Made by a program: the position numbers and the translations under genes. The notes below the pieces were generated by a model. The model was not told the origin of the DNA, made no database searches, and worked only from the letters and a program-made list of their open reading frames with translations. Below are positions 51,796 through 59,900 of a stretch of DNA of 64,000 nt, piece by piece. This DNA is from Salinarchaeum laminariae. GTDB lineage: Archaea > Halobacteriota > Halobacteria > Halobacteriales > Salinarchaeaceae. Where the stretch lies: contig NZ_CP096270.1 in NCBI RefSeq assembly GCF_023204835.1, forward strand, positions 2,682,907 to 2,746,906, written 5' to 3'. The first letter of the stretch is position 1. Every line of letters starts with the position of its first letter.

Positions 51796-53070
51796 ATGCG
51801 CGTCCTCGTCCTCGGTGGCGGCTACGCCGGCGTCACGCTCGCCCGGAAGCTCGAGCGCCGGCTCGAAGCGGACCACGATCTGCTCGTGATCGACGACGAC
51901 GGCCAGCACGTCCTCCAGCACGAACTGCATCGCGTCGTCCGTCGGCCCGATCTCGCCGAGGAAATCGGGATGGAGCTCGATGCGCTGCTAGATCGCGCCA
52001 CCGTCAGAGAAGCCCGCGTCGACGCAATCTCACCAGACCGTAGGACCGTGACGCTGGATAGCGGCGAAGCGATCGAGTACGACGCCTGCGCCGTTGCGAT
52101 CGGCGCGGCGCCGTCGATGGCCGTCGAGGGGGTAGCAGAGCACGGAATCCCGCTCAAGCGACTCGCAGACGCCCGACGCATCCACGACCGCGCGACCGAA
52201 CTGGCCCGCGGCCAGGTTTCGGACGCTGCCGATGCTGAGGCCCGCGGCGACGGCAGTGCGAACGTCGTGATCGGTGGCGCCGGACTCTCCGGCGTGCAGG
52301 TGGCGGGCGAACTCGCTGCGCTCAACGATCAGTTCGAAAACGGGAGGGAAGCGAACGAGGAGACGGAGACGGACGAGTACGGGGAGGAGAGTAAGGAGGA
52401 GGGAGTGAGTGAGGTGGATGGGGACGAGAACGCGTCCACACTCTCTGTAACGCTGCTCGAACAGCAATCGAGCGTCGCGCCCGGGTTCGAACCCCCGTTC
52501 AGGGGAGCGATCCGCGCCGCGCTCGACGATCGCGGGATTGACGTCAGGACCAGCGCGACGGTCGAGCGTGCGACCGCCGACGCCGTGGAACTCGAGACCG
52601 GCGAGTCGATTCCCCACGATCTGCTCGTCTGGACCGGCGGGATTACCGGACAAGGAGCGGTCGACGGCGACCGACCAGTGGTCGACGCGACGCTCGAACT
52701 GGGCGATCGCACGTTCGGACTCGGCGACGCCGTCCGTGCGATCGATCGCGACGGCGAGGCGGTCCCGGCGACCGCCCAGGCAGCGGTTCGCGCAGCAGAG
52801 ACCGTCGCGACGAACGTGGAACGCGTGCTCGACGGAAGCGACGACGCGTTCGAGCCCCGTCTCGAGCGGTTCGCCTTCGACCCACCTGGCTGGGTCGTCA
52901 GCGTGGGGAACGGTGCGGTCGCGCAGGTCGGGCCGACGGTCGTCACGGGAGCAGCGGCAGTCGCGCTCAAGACGAGCGTCGGCGTCGGCTATCTCAGCTC
53001 CGTCGGCGCGCGTCGAGAAGCCGTCGAACTCGTGAACCAGGAGCTGGGGCTCGGGATCGGGCGAGAGTAA
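51796..53070 (+). CDS. NDH-2-like FAD-dependent pyridine nucleotide oxidoreductase
   Basis: 424 residues from the ATG at 51796 (MRVLVLGGGYAGVTLARKL), with FAD-binding GGGYAG near 7-12. The second dinucleotide fold is VVIGGAGLSGVQVAGELAAL, and the FAD-ribityl Asp is in FGLGDAVRAID. This is the disulfide-independent NADH dehydrogenase (type II) pattern, moving electrons from NADH to quinone at the membrane surface. An acidic, purine-rich insertion of about 35 residues (near 187-221) splits the NAD-binding region. The exact acceptor cannot be read. Confidence 0.85.
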   Translation: MRVLVLGGGYAGVTLARKLERRLEADHDLLVIDDDGQHVLQHELHRVVRRPDLAEEIGMELDALLDRATVREARVDAISPDRRTVTLDSGEAIEYDACAVAIGAAPSMAVEGVAEHGIPLKRLADARRIHDRATELARGQVSDAADAEARGDGSANVVIGGAGLSGVQVAGELAALNDQFENGREANEETETDEYGEESKEEGVSEVDGDENASTLSVTLLEQQSSVAPGFEPPFRGAIRAALDDRGIDVRTSATVERATADAVELETGESIPHDLLVWTGGITGQGAVDGDRPVVDATLELGDRTFGLGDAVRAIDRDGEAVPATAQAAVRAAETVATNVERVLDGSDDAFEPRLERFAFDPPGWVVSVGNGAVAQVGPTVVTGAAAVALKTSVGVGYLSSVGARREAVELVNQELGLGIGRE

Positions 53071-53120
53071 GTGGCATGAGTGTGGGTGTGAGTGAGCAGC
53101 GCGACGGAGGTCCGATCCGA

Positions 53121-53498
53121 TCAGGCTCCGGGAATACCGTAGGCACCGATTCCGCCGACGCCCAGGAAATCGAGCAGTGCGAGTGTGACGACTGCCCCGA
53201 GCCACGCGAAGCATCCGATGACGGCAGCGCGGAGCCAACCCGTATCGTACCGCCAGCCGACGACGCCGACCCAGACGACGAGGGCGACGAGGGAGCTCAG
53301 GTTTCCGGCGATCGACAGCTCGGTGAACAGGAAGTTCACGGCGGCCCACGCGAGCGCCCCCAACACCGCCGTTACGATCGCGTGAGAGTAGTTACGCGAG
53401 GTGAGCGCGAACGTCGCACCGACGTGAATCGCTAAACCACCGACCAGAATGCTGACAACCAGGACGAGAATCGACGACTCCGCGCCAGTCGTAGCCAT
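53121..53498 (-). CDS. Four-helix membrane protein of unknown function
   Basis: 125 residues from the ATG at 53496-53498; an ATG two codons earlier (53502-53504) is equally possible. Helices near 8-30, 39-60, 66-83 and 92-114, rich in Ala/Val/Trp, and a Gly-rich end (DFLGVGGIGAYGIPGA). Low charge and no motif. It is convergent with the NDH-2-like gene. The layout resembles small haloarchaeal integral proteins, but I do not assign a family. Confidence 0.6.
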   Translation of the reverse strand: MATTGAESSILVLVVSILVGGLAIHVGATFALTSRNYSHAIVTAVLGALAWAAVNFLFTELSIAGNLSSLVALVVWVGVVGWRYDTGWLRAAVIGCFAWLGAVVTLALLDFLGVGGIGAYGIPGA

Positions 53499-53569
53499 AT
53501 CCATTACGTGCAACTGCTAGCCTAATAGTATCGGCGGCGAGGTCGTTTCCCTCGAGCGAACTGAAGCTT

Positions 53570-53995
53570 TCAACGGCCGATCGCGTCGCGAAGCCGTTCC
53601 CTCACGCTGGCGATCGTCCCCGATTCGTCGGTGCCGTCGGGATCCTGAAGGCCCCAGCCGGCGCGCTCCGCCGCGTCCTCGACGTGCTGAAACTCCCAGT
53701 TCCGGCTGGACGCGAGATCCTCTTGGCCGTCGACGCCGACCAGCACGTGGCGCTCGGTCCGGTAGTTGCCTTTCACGGCGTAGAGCGTCTCGGAGGGCGG
53801 GCGGGTCCCAGAGAAGAAGTCGAGGCGGATCCGCCGCTCGCGCGTGAATGACAGCGCACCGTTGGGGGTCGCTGCAAGCGCGCCGACGTACTCGCTCCAC
53901 TCTCGGGCGTCGTCGATAGAGGAGCCCGGATCCTCGAGGCGGTGGAGCGCCTCCAGAGAGAACGCGAGCGTCATGTCGCTGCTGCGCTCGGCCAT
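53570..53995 (-). CDS. DUF7124 family protein (copy 1)
   Basis: 141 residues from the ATG at 53993-53995 (MAERSSDMTLAFSLEALHRL). The shared block with copy 2 (56101) is MTLAF-LxAL, WSEYVG, RxRxDFFSG, ERHVxVG and a C-terminal EDAAxxAxW. In this copy the DFFSG segment is RIRLDFFSGTRPPSETLYAV. The family is haloarchaeal and of unknown function; the EYVG and FFSG motifs point to a compact alpha/beta fold. Two copies within 2.5 kb imply duplication. Confidence 0.75.
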   Translation of the reverse strand: MAERSSDMTLAFSLEALHRLEDPGSSIDDAREWSEYVGALAATPNGALSFTRERRIRLDFFSGTRPPSETLYAVKGNYRTERHVLVGVDGQEDLASSRNWEFQHVEDAAERAGWGLQDPDGTDESGTIASVRERLRDAIGR

Positions 53996-54147
53996 CGATC
54001 GGCAGGAATCGCCCGGTGGGGAAAAACCTCGCGTCATAGGACGTCCTCACGCGAAGAGGCGGGGAAGAGTGGTGGCGGTCGAGGAGAATCCACCGAGGGG
54101 AAACAGAAATCACTGGGCGGAAGAGTCGATCGACACTCCCGGAGAAC

Positions 54148-54351
54148 TCAGACCCGGTAGCGGTAGGGCCGATCGCGAATCACGTCGACGTCGCCGCTGT
54201 CCGCTCGTCGGCCGAGCACCGTCGCAACGCGGTGTGCGCTGTCGATTTCGTGATCCTCGAGATCTTCGAGGATCTCGCTCGCCGTGAGCGGCTCGTCGGC
54301 CTCTTCGAGGATGTGGCGAATCTCCTCGAACTCGCTGTGGCGGGCAGCCAT
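54148..54351 (-). CDS. Mini winged-helix DNA-binding protein
   Basis: 67 residues: MAARHSEFEEIRHILEEADE, then PLTASEILEDLEDHEIDSAH (helix-turn-helix), RVATVLGRRADSGDVDVIRD, and a short wing RPYRYRV. It is almost nothing but a winged helix, the form of small repressors or of DNA-end sensing modules. A TATA-like TTTTATG (54378-54384, minus strand) lies about 30 bases upstream, with a perfect palindrome directly beside it, suggesting autoregulation. Confidence 0.75.
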   Translation of the reverse strand: MAARHSEFEEIRHILEEADEPLTASEILEDLEDHEIDSAHRVATVLGRRADSGDVDVIRDRPYRYRV

Positions 54352-54387
54352 TGGAAGAATAACACGGGACGCAACAGCATAAAATGG

Positions 54388-54407
54388 CGTCAGACATGCG
54401 TCTGACG
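54388..54407. promoter_or_regulatory. Palindromic operator candidate for the winged-helix gene
   Basis: CGTCAGAC-ATGC-GTCTGACG is a perfect 8-bp inverted repeat. It abuts the upstream edge of the minus-strand TATA box at 54378-54384, covering the TFB-recognition element, so a bound dimer would block or recruit TFB. The same arm recurs before DUF7139 (45568-45578). Confidence 0.6.
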
Positions 54408-54490
54408 GAGCGCAGTATGGCGATTTTGATCAGAAGGATTCCGGAGGCTGTAGCGTTCGAGGAGGTTCGGCCGGAGGGCCAGTCCGTAAC

Positions 54491-55024
54491 TCAGATCGCG
54501 GCGTCGTGTTCGGACTCGAACTCGCGTTCCTCGCGGTACTGCTCGACGAACGTTTCGACGTCGAAATCCTCGAGATGCTGTTCGAACACTGCGGCGTGGT
54601 CCTGATCCTCTGCGTGGCTAATGGCGTGGTCCATCAGCTCGATCAGCAGTTCGACGACGATCTCGTGGAGCCGGCGGTCGTCGAAGGAGGTGATCCAGAC
54701 CAGCGTGTAGCCGACTTCACCGTCACTGCTGGCGTCGTGGGTCGCGACCTTCTCGGGGAACTCCTCGATCACCGCGCCCATGACGTGGGGCGTACCGAAC
54801 GTCTCGAACTCGTCCTCGACGTCGACGACGGTCTCGAGGATCTCGACCAGGAACTCCGGGACGAACCGCGCTGGCGGGTGGAGGTCCATCACGACGGCGT
54901 GGTCCTCGCCGCATGCGCAGTGGAACTCCCGCATGCCCAGATCCAGTTCCTGCGGCGAGATCGTCTCTCCGCAGGGGAGCTCGATCGCCCCGCCCCGGTT
55001 GCCGGGGACGCGCGGCTCTGTCAT
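54491..55024 (-). CDS. DUF5815 family protein
   Basis: 177 residues from the ATG at 55022-55024 (MTEPRVPGNRGGAIELPCGE), with CTTTATCC centred 27 bases upstream. The N-terminal Cys region (LPCGE, MREFHCACGEDHAVVMD) looks like a zinc or thiol site and is followed by HPPARFVPEFLVEILETVVD. The C-terminal half is helical and His/Asp/Glu-rich (MDHAISHAEDQDHAAVFEQ), resembling hemerythrin-like metal helices. I recall this N-terminus as DUF5815. Function unknown. Confidence 0.75.
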   Translation of the reverse strand: MTEPRVPGNRGGAIELPCGETISPQELDLGMREFHCACGEDHAVVMDLHPPARFVPEFLVEILETVVDVEDEFETFGTPHVMGAVIEEFPEKVATHDASSDGEVGYTLVWITSFDDRRLHEIVVELLIELMDHAISHAEDQDHAAVFEQHLEDFDVETFVEQYREEREFESEHDAAI

Positions 55025-55144
55025 GGCCACGCTTGGTGACTGGGCTGGATAAAGGACGCGTCTCGGGGTGAGCAATAGAAATCTGCCGGGGTCGTGCCCG
55101 CGCCAGAGCGGCGTCGCCTCCGGAGCGAGCGGTAATCTGCGGCG

Positions 55145-55957
55145 CTAGTTCCAGGACTCGGCGTCACCGAACTCCTCTGTGGTCCCCTCGACACTCTCCG
55201 CTGCGTCCTGGGCGCCGACGTAGGCTGCGGTCAACATCGCGAGGACTAGCATGGTTCCGATGGCGTTGATGACTGTCGAGACGACCGCGCCGGCAGCACC
55301 CGAAAGTGCGAACGTCAGGACCCAGGAGATCGCACCCACGACGGCGCTCACCACGATCACGAGAAGTACGAGGACGAACGTCGAGAGAAAGTTGTCCGTG
55401 ACCATCTCGACCGAGCTACCGAACGCCGAGAAACAGTTCTCCTCTTCGACGACGATAGCGATCGGGAAGAAGAGAAAGAGAAAGAACACGACGAGCCCGG
55501 GGATAAAGAAGAATCCGAACCCAATCAGCAGCATGATGAAGAACGCGATCCCACCGACGGCGATATTGATCGTGTTCCAGAGGAGCCGCGACGCGTCGAT
55601 GTCGCCCACGCTCGACGCACCGCGTGCGAACGCGCCGATCGCGAGCGCGATGACGACTGTGCCGGCGATCATCGCTGCGAAGATCAGGAGGAGCGCCGGG
55701 ACGAGATCGAGCCCGAGCGCGAGCGGGAGGTCGTTCAGTATTGGATCGGTCGCTTCGACGAAATCCTGGTACTCTTCGGCAGTACTCTCCTCGCGGACGA
55801 TCTCGCGAAGCTCGTCGATCAGTACTCTGACGACGTCCTGGAGTGCGGCGGTCTGAACGATGCTCGCGGCCGCGTAGAGCCCGATGACGAGCAGTGCGAC
55901 CTGTGTCGTGATGCGATCGATCGCCGTCGAGAGGGCGTCACCTGCGTCGAATCCCAT
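55145..55957 (-). CDS. Polytopic membrane protein (DUF7847-like layout)
   Basis: 270 residues. About six hydrophobic helices, including the striking FGFFFIPGLVVFFLFLFFP, followed by IAIVVEEENCFSAFGSSVEM, a turn seen in haloarchaeal DUF7847-type and DUF4013-type membrane proteins. The C-terminal tail is short and acidic (VEGTTEEFGDAESWN). A minus-strand CTTTTAG box lies about 30 bases upstream. There is no transporter signature. Family assignment is tentative. Confidence 0.6.
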   Translation of the reverse strand: MGFDAGDALSTAIDRITTQVALLVIGLYAAASIVQTAALQDVVRVLIDELREIVREESTAEEYQDFVEATDPILNDLPLALGLDLVPALLLIFAAMIAGTVVIALAIGAFARGASSVGDIDASRLLWNTINIAVGGIAFFIMLLIGFGFFFIPGLVVFFLFLFFPIAIVVEEENCFSAFGSSVEMVTDNFLSTFVLVLLVIVVSAVVGAISWVLTFALSGAAGAVVSTVINAIGTMLVLAMLTAAYVGAQDAAESVEGTTEEFGDAESWN

Positions 55958-56100
55958 TGTATTCGAGCTGTCGCCGAGTACGTACTAAAAGGGGGTCGCT
56001 GCGTTGCCGAGACTGAAACTGTCGATATGAACTGCCGACGTGATGTGTCGAGAATCGACGATCAGACGCAGCCGTTCGATATCGGTGATGCTGGTTCTGC

Positions 56101-56517
56101 TCAGGGCCAGTCGTCGCGCTCTGGCTGATCGACGGGTGCGGCGTCGGCTTCGGGCGCGTCCTCGGCGAGCGTCCAATCGGCAGCCCCCGCGGCGTCCTCG
56201 ACGGAGAGATACTCCCAATCTTCGGATTCTGCCAGCGCTCGATCGTCGTCGGTCGTGCCGACGAAGACGTGGCGTTCGGTGTCGAACTGCTCGCGAACGC
56301 TCTCCAGACTCTCGGCCTTGCCGCGAGGACCGGAGAAGAAATCCTGCCGAATGCGGTGTTTCCGGGTGTAGTTCGTCACGACGTACGTCGGCTCCTCGGA
56401 GACGACGCCGACGTACTCGCTCCACTGCCGGGCGTTCCCGAACGCCGCGTCGGGCTCGGCGAGTTCCTGGAGCGCCGAGAGTTCGAACGCGAGCGTCATG
56501 TCCGTGCTGCCGTCCAT
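56101..56517 (-). CDS. DUF7124 family protein (copy 2)
   Basis: 138 residues (MDGSTDMTLAFELSALQELA). It aligns with copy 1 at MTLAF, WSEYVG, KHRIRQDFFSGPRGKAESL, ERHVFVG and a C-terminal EDAAGAADW, with an Asp/Ala/Pro-rich tail. It has FFSGPRG where copy 1 has FFSGTRP. Its 5' side faces the 17-bp tandem repeat array; no ordinary TATA box is evident upstream. Confidence 0.75.
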   Translation of the reverse strand: MDGSTDMTLAFELSALQELAEPDAAFGNARQWSEYVGVVSEEPTYVVTNYTRKHRIRQDFFSGPRGKAESLESVREQFDTERHVFVGTTDDDRALAESEDWEYLSVEDAAGAADWTLAEDAPEADAAPVDQPERDDWP

Positions 56518-56637
56518 GCATCACAGGTGCCCGGACGAGCGGAAAACCATGTCGGTCGGCGTACGGTCGGTCCGACTCGAGCAGGAGATGCTAGGTATGA
56601 ATACCCAACGAACGTCGGGAACCGCGTCTGCACATGT

Positions 56638-56705
56638 GCCAGAGCCACTCGGAGGCCAGAGCTTCTCAAAAGCCAGAGCCACTCAGAAGCTAGGACTTCT
56701 GAAAA
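56638..56705. repeat. 17-bp tandem repeat array, four units
   Basis: Units begin at 56638, 56655, 56672 and 56689. Units 1-3 start GCCAGAGC; unit 4 is degenerate (GCTAGGAC). Units 2 and 4 match at about 13 of 17 positions and both end in AAAA; units 1 and 3 share their first 13 bases. An inverted pair, AGCTTCT and AGAAGCT, is embedded. The period is not a multiple of three, so it is not coding. It lies between the flavoprotein stop (56739) and the start of DUF7124 copy 2 (56517). Confidence 0.65.
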
Positions 56706-56738
56706 CACCGCCGCCAGCTACCGGAACTCAACTCCTCT

Positions 56739-57980
56739 CTACTGCTCCTGCTTCGGTGCGATCTCGTCTGGATCGACGCTCTCGGCGAGGAGCGCATCCT
56801 CGTGTCCACGGACGTCGCGCTCGTCGCGGGCAAGCTGCTTGTAGGCGCTCTGCGGCGCGAGATCGCCGATCAGGACGCCACCGACGATCTGCCCGTCGCG
56901 GATCGCGAGCCGCCGCCACTCGCCCTCGTCGTAGGACTGCTCGAGATACTCCTCGCCACGGGTCGGGTGGCCAAAGGAGAGGAAGGGGAAATCGAAGTGA
57001 GTGATGGAGTAGGACGACACCCAGCGGAACTCTTCGGCCTCGTCGTCCGCGGCCATGTTCTTCCCGGCCGTCTGACCCTGCTCTTTCGCCGATCCCCAGG
57101 AGCCGTTTTGCTCGTAGGAGTTCGTAATCGTGTCGTAGAACCGGGTGAGGTCTCCTGCGGCGTAGACGTCCTCGAGGTTCGTCTGCATGTACTCGTCGAC
57201 GACGACGCCATCGTCGCGTTCGAGACCGGTGCCGTGCATGAACTCCAGATTGAAATCGAGGCCGATCGCGACCCCCGCGAAATCCGCGTCGTAGCGGTCG
57301 CCGTTGGGGTCGACGGCAGCCTCGACGTGGCCGTCGTCGTCGACCTCGAAGTGATCGACGCCAGAGTCGAACACCGGGGTAACGCCGAGTTCGCGAAGGC
57401 CGTCGTGGATGATCTCCGCACCCTCTTCGCTGAGCGCGTAGCGCCACCAGCATTCGCCGCGCATGAGGTAGTTCGCGTCGACGTCCTGGGCGCCACAGAC
57501 CGCGGCGAAGTCGATGCCGAGCAGCCCGGCACCGACGACGACGCCCGTGTCAGCGGCCTCGGCGGCGTCTCGGATATTCCGCGCGTCTTTGAACGTCCAG
57601 AAGTGGTGGATGCCGTCGGCGCCAGCATTGTCGACGGGTAGCTGGTTGGGCGTCCCACCAGTGGCGACGAGGAGCTTGTCGTACTCGAGTACGTCGCCCT
57701 CGTGCGTGTGGACCTCGTGTGCGTCGGGATCCACTTCCGTCACGTGGGTGTTGAGCGACAGCTCGATCTCGCGCTCCTCGTACCATCCCGGCTCGTGGAT
57801 TGAGATCGGCGCCTCGGGGAGCTTCCCCTTGGCGTGTTCCTTGATCAGAATACGGTTGTAAAGTGCCTCCCCCTCATCGGTGACGACGGTGATGTCCGCG
57901 TCGGGATCTTCCTCGCGGAGTGTTTCCGCGGCGGAACTTCCCGCGATCCCGTCACCGATGATCACGTACGAAGCAGCCAT
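56739..57980 (-). CDS. NAD(P)/FAD-dependent oxidoreductase (NirB/rubredoxin-reductase type)
   Basis: 413 residues. MAASYVIIGDGIAGSSAAET has the FAD-binding GxGxxG, VVVGAGLLGIDFAAVCGAQ the NAD site, and DVYAAGDLTRFYD the second FAD motif with its Asp. Reductase domains of NirB-like nitrite reductases and rubredoxin/ferredoxin reductases share this pattern, with an LYNRILIKEHAKGKLPEAP segment near 41. It moves electrons from NAD(P)H to a small carrier, but the carrier gene is not adjacent. Divergent from DUF6149 with 265 bases between; the repeat array lies downstream. Confidence 0.85.
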   Translation of the reverse strand: MAASYVIIGDGIAGSSAAETLREEDPDADITVVTDEGEALYNRILIKEHAKGKLPEAPISIHEPGWYEEREIELSLNTHVTEVDPDAHEVHTHEGDVLEYDKLLVATGGTPNQLPVDNAGADGIHHFWTFKDARNIRDAAEAADTGVVVGAGLLGIDFAAVCGAQDVDANYLMRGECWWRYALSEEGAEIIHDGLRELGVTPVFDSGVDHFEVDDDGHVEAAVDPNGDRYDADFAGVAIGLDFNLEFMHGTGLERDDGVVVDEYMQTNLEDVYAAGDLTRFYDTITNSYEQNGSWGSAKEQGQTAGKNMAADDEAEEFRWVSSYSITHFDFPFLSFGHPTRGEEYLEQSYDEGEWRRLAIRDGQIVGGVLIGDLAPQSAYKQLARDERDVRGHEDALLAESVDPDEIAPKQEQ

Positions 57981-58245
57981 GTCGGTGGCGTTAGTCGTCG
58001 GCCTTGAAGTGAATTGCTATCCGCGCGAATACGGCGGGCCCTCGGGGCGCCCCACTTCTGTACGTGCGTCCAGATTGCCCAGCTACTGGACGGGAGATCG
58101 TGACGTGCGTCCGCGAATATCCACGGCGTGTGAGTCCACGGCACACGACCGGGGTAGCGACCTTGCACGTATACTGGGGCTGTTGAAGGCATGTGAGGGT
58201 AACCCCCTTCGCGACCTTGAAGGCCGTCGACTCCCTTCCAGAGGC

Positions 58246-58830
58246 ATGAAGCTACGCCAGAACGCACGCCACTGGGCGTTCAAAGCTGCGCTCACCGCGC
58301 CCGTCGTCGGCGGATTCACGCGACGCAAGCTCGTCGACATGCACACCGGAATCTTCCTCGACAAGGCCGAGGAGGCACGCAGGGAGGAACGACGCGAGCA
58401 CCTCGATGCACTGTTCGACGCGACTACCGACACCTACGTCGCAGCACTCCGCGCCGGTTATCCGGAAGCTGAGGCCCGCGAAATCACGCACGTCCAGGCC
58501 AACTTCGACTTCTACAACCACGGCTGGACGGAGATGATGGAGATCCCGATCGGCGAGCTCGAACCTCACTACGACCGGTACGCCGAGTTCTTCGACACCC
58601 ACGGGATTACGATCGACGACCCACTCGGCGAGTTCGAACCGGACGGCGGGCTGCCGAGCGCGCCGTCGACGCCGGCAAAGCTCGACGATCCCGAGCACCC
58701 ACACGCCGAGGGCGGCTTCGCCGACGACGCGTACGTAGAGACCGAGGACGGCGACCTCGTCGTCGGTGGCCAGGACGAGCCGGCAGATGTCTCCGCGGGC
58801 GACGCACCCGGCGTCGAGTCCGGAAACTGA
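58246..58830 (+). CDS. DUF6149 family protein
   Basis: 194 residues from the ATG at 58246 (MKLRQNARHWAFKAALTAPV), with GAGG just upstream. The N-terminal segment could be a membrane-facing amphipathic helix. The core is FLDKAEEARREERREHLDAL, ATTDTYVAALRAGYPEAEAR and VQANFDFYNHGWTEMMEIP, a helical protein with Asn/His/Trp that looks partner-binding. The tail is an Asp/Ala/Gly/Pro linker. I recognise DUF6149. It is divergent from the NAD(P)/FAD oxidoreductase; function unknown. Confidence 0.75.
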   Translation: MKLRQNARHWAFKAALTAPVVGGFTRRKLVDMHTGIFLDKAEEARREERREHLDALFDATTDTYVAALRAGYPEAEAREITHVQANFDFYNHGWTEMMEIPIGELEPHYDRYAEFFDTHGITIDDPLGEFEPDGGLPSAPSTPAKLDDPEHPHAEGGFADDAYVETEDGDLVVGGQDEPADVSAGDAPGVESGN

Positions 58831-58902
58831 GCAGGGAATCTGGCCTGGAACGGAGCGACGAGGCCCCGAATGAGTGCCGGCGTGGGGGAGCGTACCAACG
58901 GC

Positions 58903-58908
58903 TTTTTG
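58903..58908 (+). promoter_or_regulatory. TATA-like promoter of thrB
   Basis: GCTTTTTGAA is centred 27 bases before the ATG at 58933, selecting it over the upstream in-frame ATG at 58870. Confidence 0.55.
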
Positions 58909-58932
58909 AAGGCGTCGGGCTATCGCCTGCGT

Positions 58933-59829
58933 ATGATTACCGTGCGGGCGCCAGCGACGAGTGCGAACCTCGGAAGCGGGTTCGACGTCTTCGGCGTCGC
59001 GCTCGGTCGGCCGGCGGACGTGATCCAGGTCGAGAAGGCAGAGGAAACCTCGATCGAGGTGACCGGTGTCGGGAGCCGATTCATCCCCGAGGATCCGGAG
59101 GGGAACACCGTCGGCGCAGTCGCGAAGGCCCTCGACGCACCGGCCCACATCCGGATCGACAAGGGCGTTCGGCCGGCGTCCGGGCTCGGCTCCTCGGCGG
59201 CGAGCGCGGCCGGCGCCGCCCTCGCACTGAACGAACTCTACGACCGCGGCTACTCCCGGAGCGAGCTCGTTCCGATCGCAGCGGAGGGTGAGGAACTCGT
59301 CTCTGGGGAAGCCCACGAAGACAACGTCGCGCCCGCGCTACTCGGAGGATTCACGATCGCAGCCGGGGGCGACGTCGGCGTAACGTCCGTCGACGCCAGG
59401 ATCCCGCTGGTGGTCTGCCTCCCCGAGTCGGTCGTCTCCACGCGCGACGCGCGGGACGTGATTCCCGACACCGCCTCGCTCGACGAACTCGTGAACACCG
59501 TCGGGATGGCAGCCACGCTCGCCGTCGGCATGTGTCGCGACGATCCCGACCTCGTCGGACGAGGCATGCACGACGAGGTCGTGAGCCCAGCCCGCGCTGC
59601 GCTCATCGACGGGTACGAAGCGGTCCGCGACGCCGCGATCGACGCGGGCGCGACAGGTGTCACCGTCAGCGGCGCCGGTCCGGGCGTCATCGCCGCCTGC
59701 TACCCTGGTCGCCGTCGGGCGATCGCCAGCGCGATGGTCGAGGAGTTCGACGAGCGTGGCGTCGAATGTCGCGCCTATCAGACTGCCGTCGGTCCCGGGG
59801 CGACGGTTCACAGCTCGGAGTCCGATTGA
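58933..59829 (+). CDS. thrB: Homoserine kinase
   Basis: 298 residues from the ATG at 58933 (MITVRAPATSANLGSGFDVF). The GHMP ATP-binding motif PASGLGSSAAS is at 81-91, and the C-terminal TGVTVSGAGPGVIAACYPGR the third GHMP motif. Homoserine kinase makes O-phosphohomoserine for threonine synthesis. The N-terminal APATSANLGSGFD is especially ThrB-like. Other GHMP kinases are less likely. No thrC or hom gene is adjacent. Leaderless promoter at 58903. Confidence 0.93.
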   Translation: MITVRAPATSANLGSGFDVFGVALGRPADVIQVEKAEETSIEVTGVGSRFIPEDPEGNTVGAVAKALDAPAHIRIDKGVRPASGLGSSAASAAGAALALNELYDRGYSRSELVPIAAEGEELVSGEAHEDNVAPALLGGFTIAAGGDVGVTSVDARIPLVVCLPESVVSTRDARDVIPDTASLDELVNTVGMAATLAVGMCRDDPDLVGRGMHDEVVSPARAALIDGYEAVRDAAIDAGATGVTVSGAGPGVIAACYPGRRRAIASAMVEEFDERGVECRAYQTAVGPGATVHSSESD

Positions 59830-59900
59830 TTCGGTGGCGGCAGGGCCGCCACTCCGCAGCTATTCACAACGCCTTTGAGCACGCCCGGCGCAATTTACCT

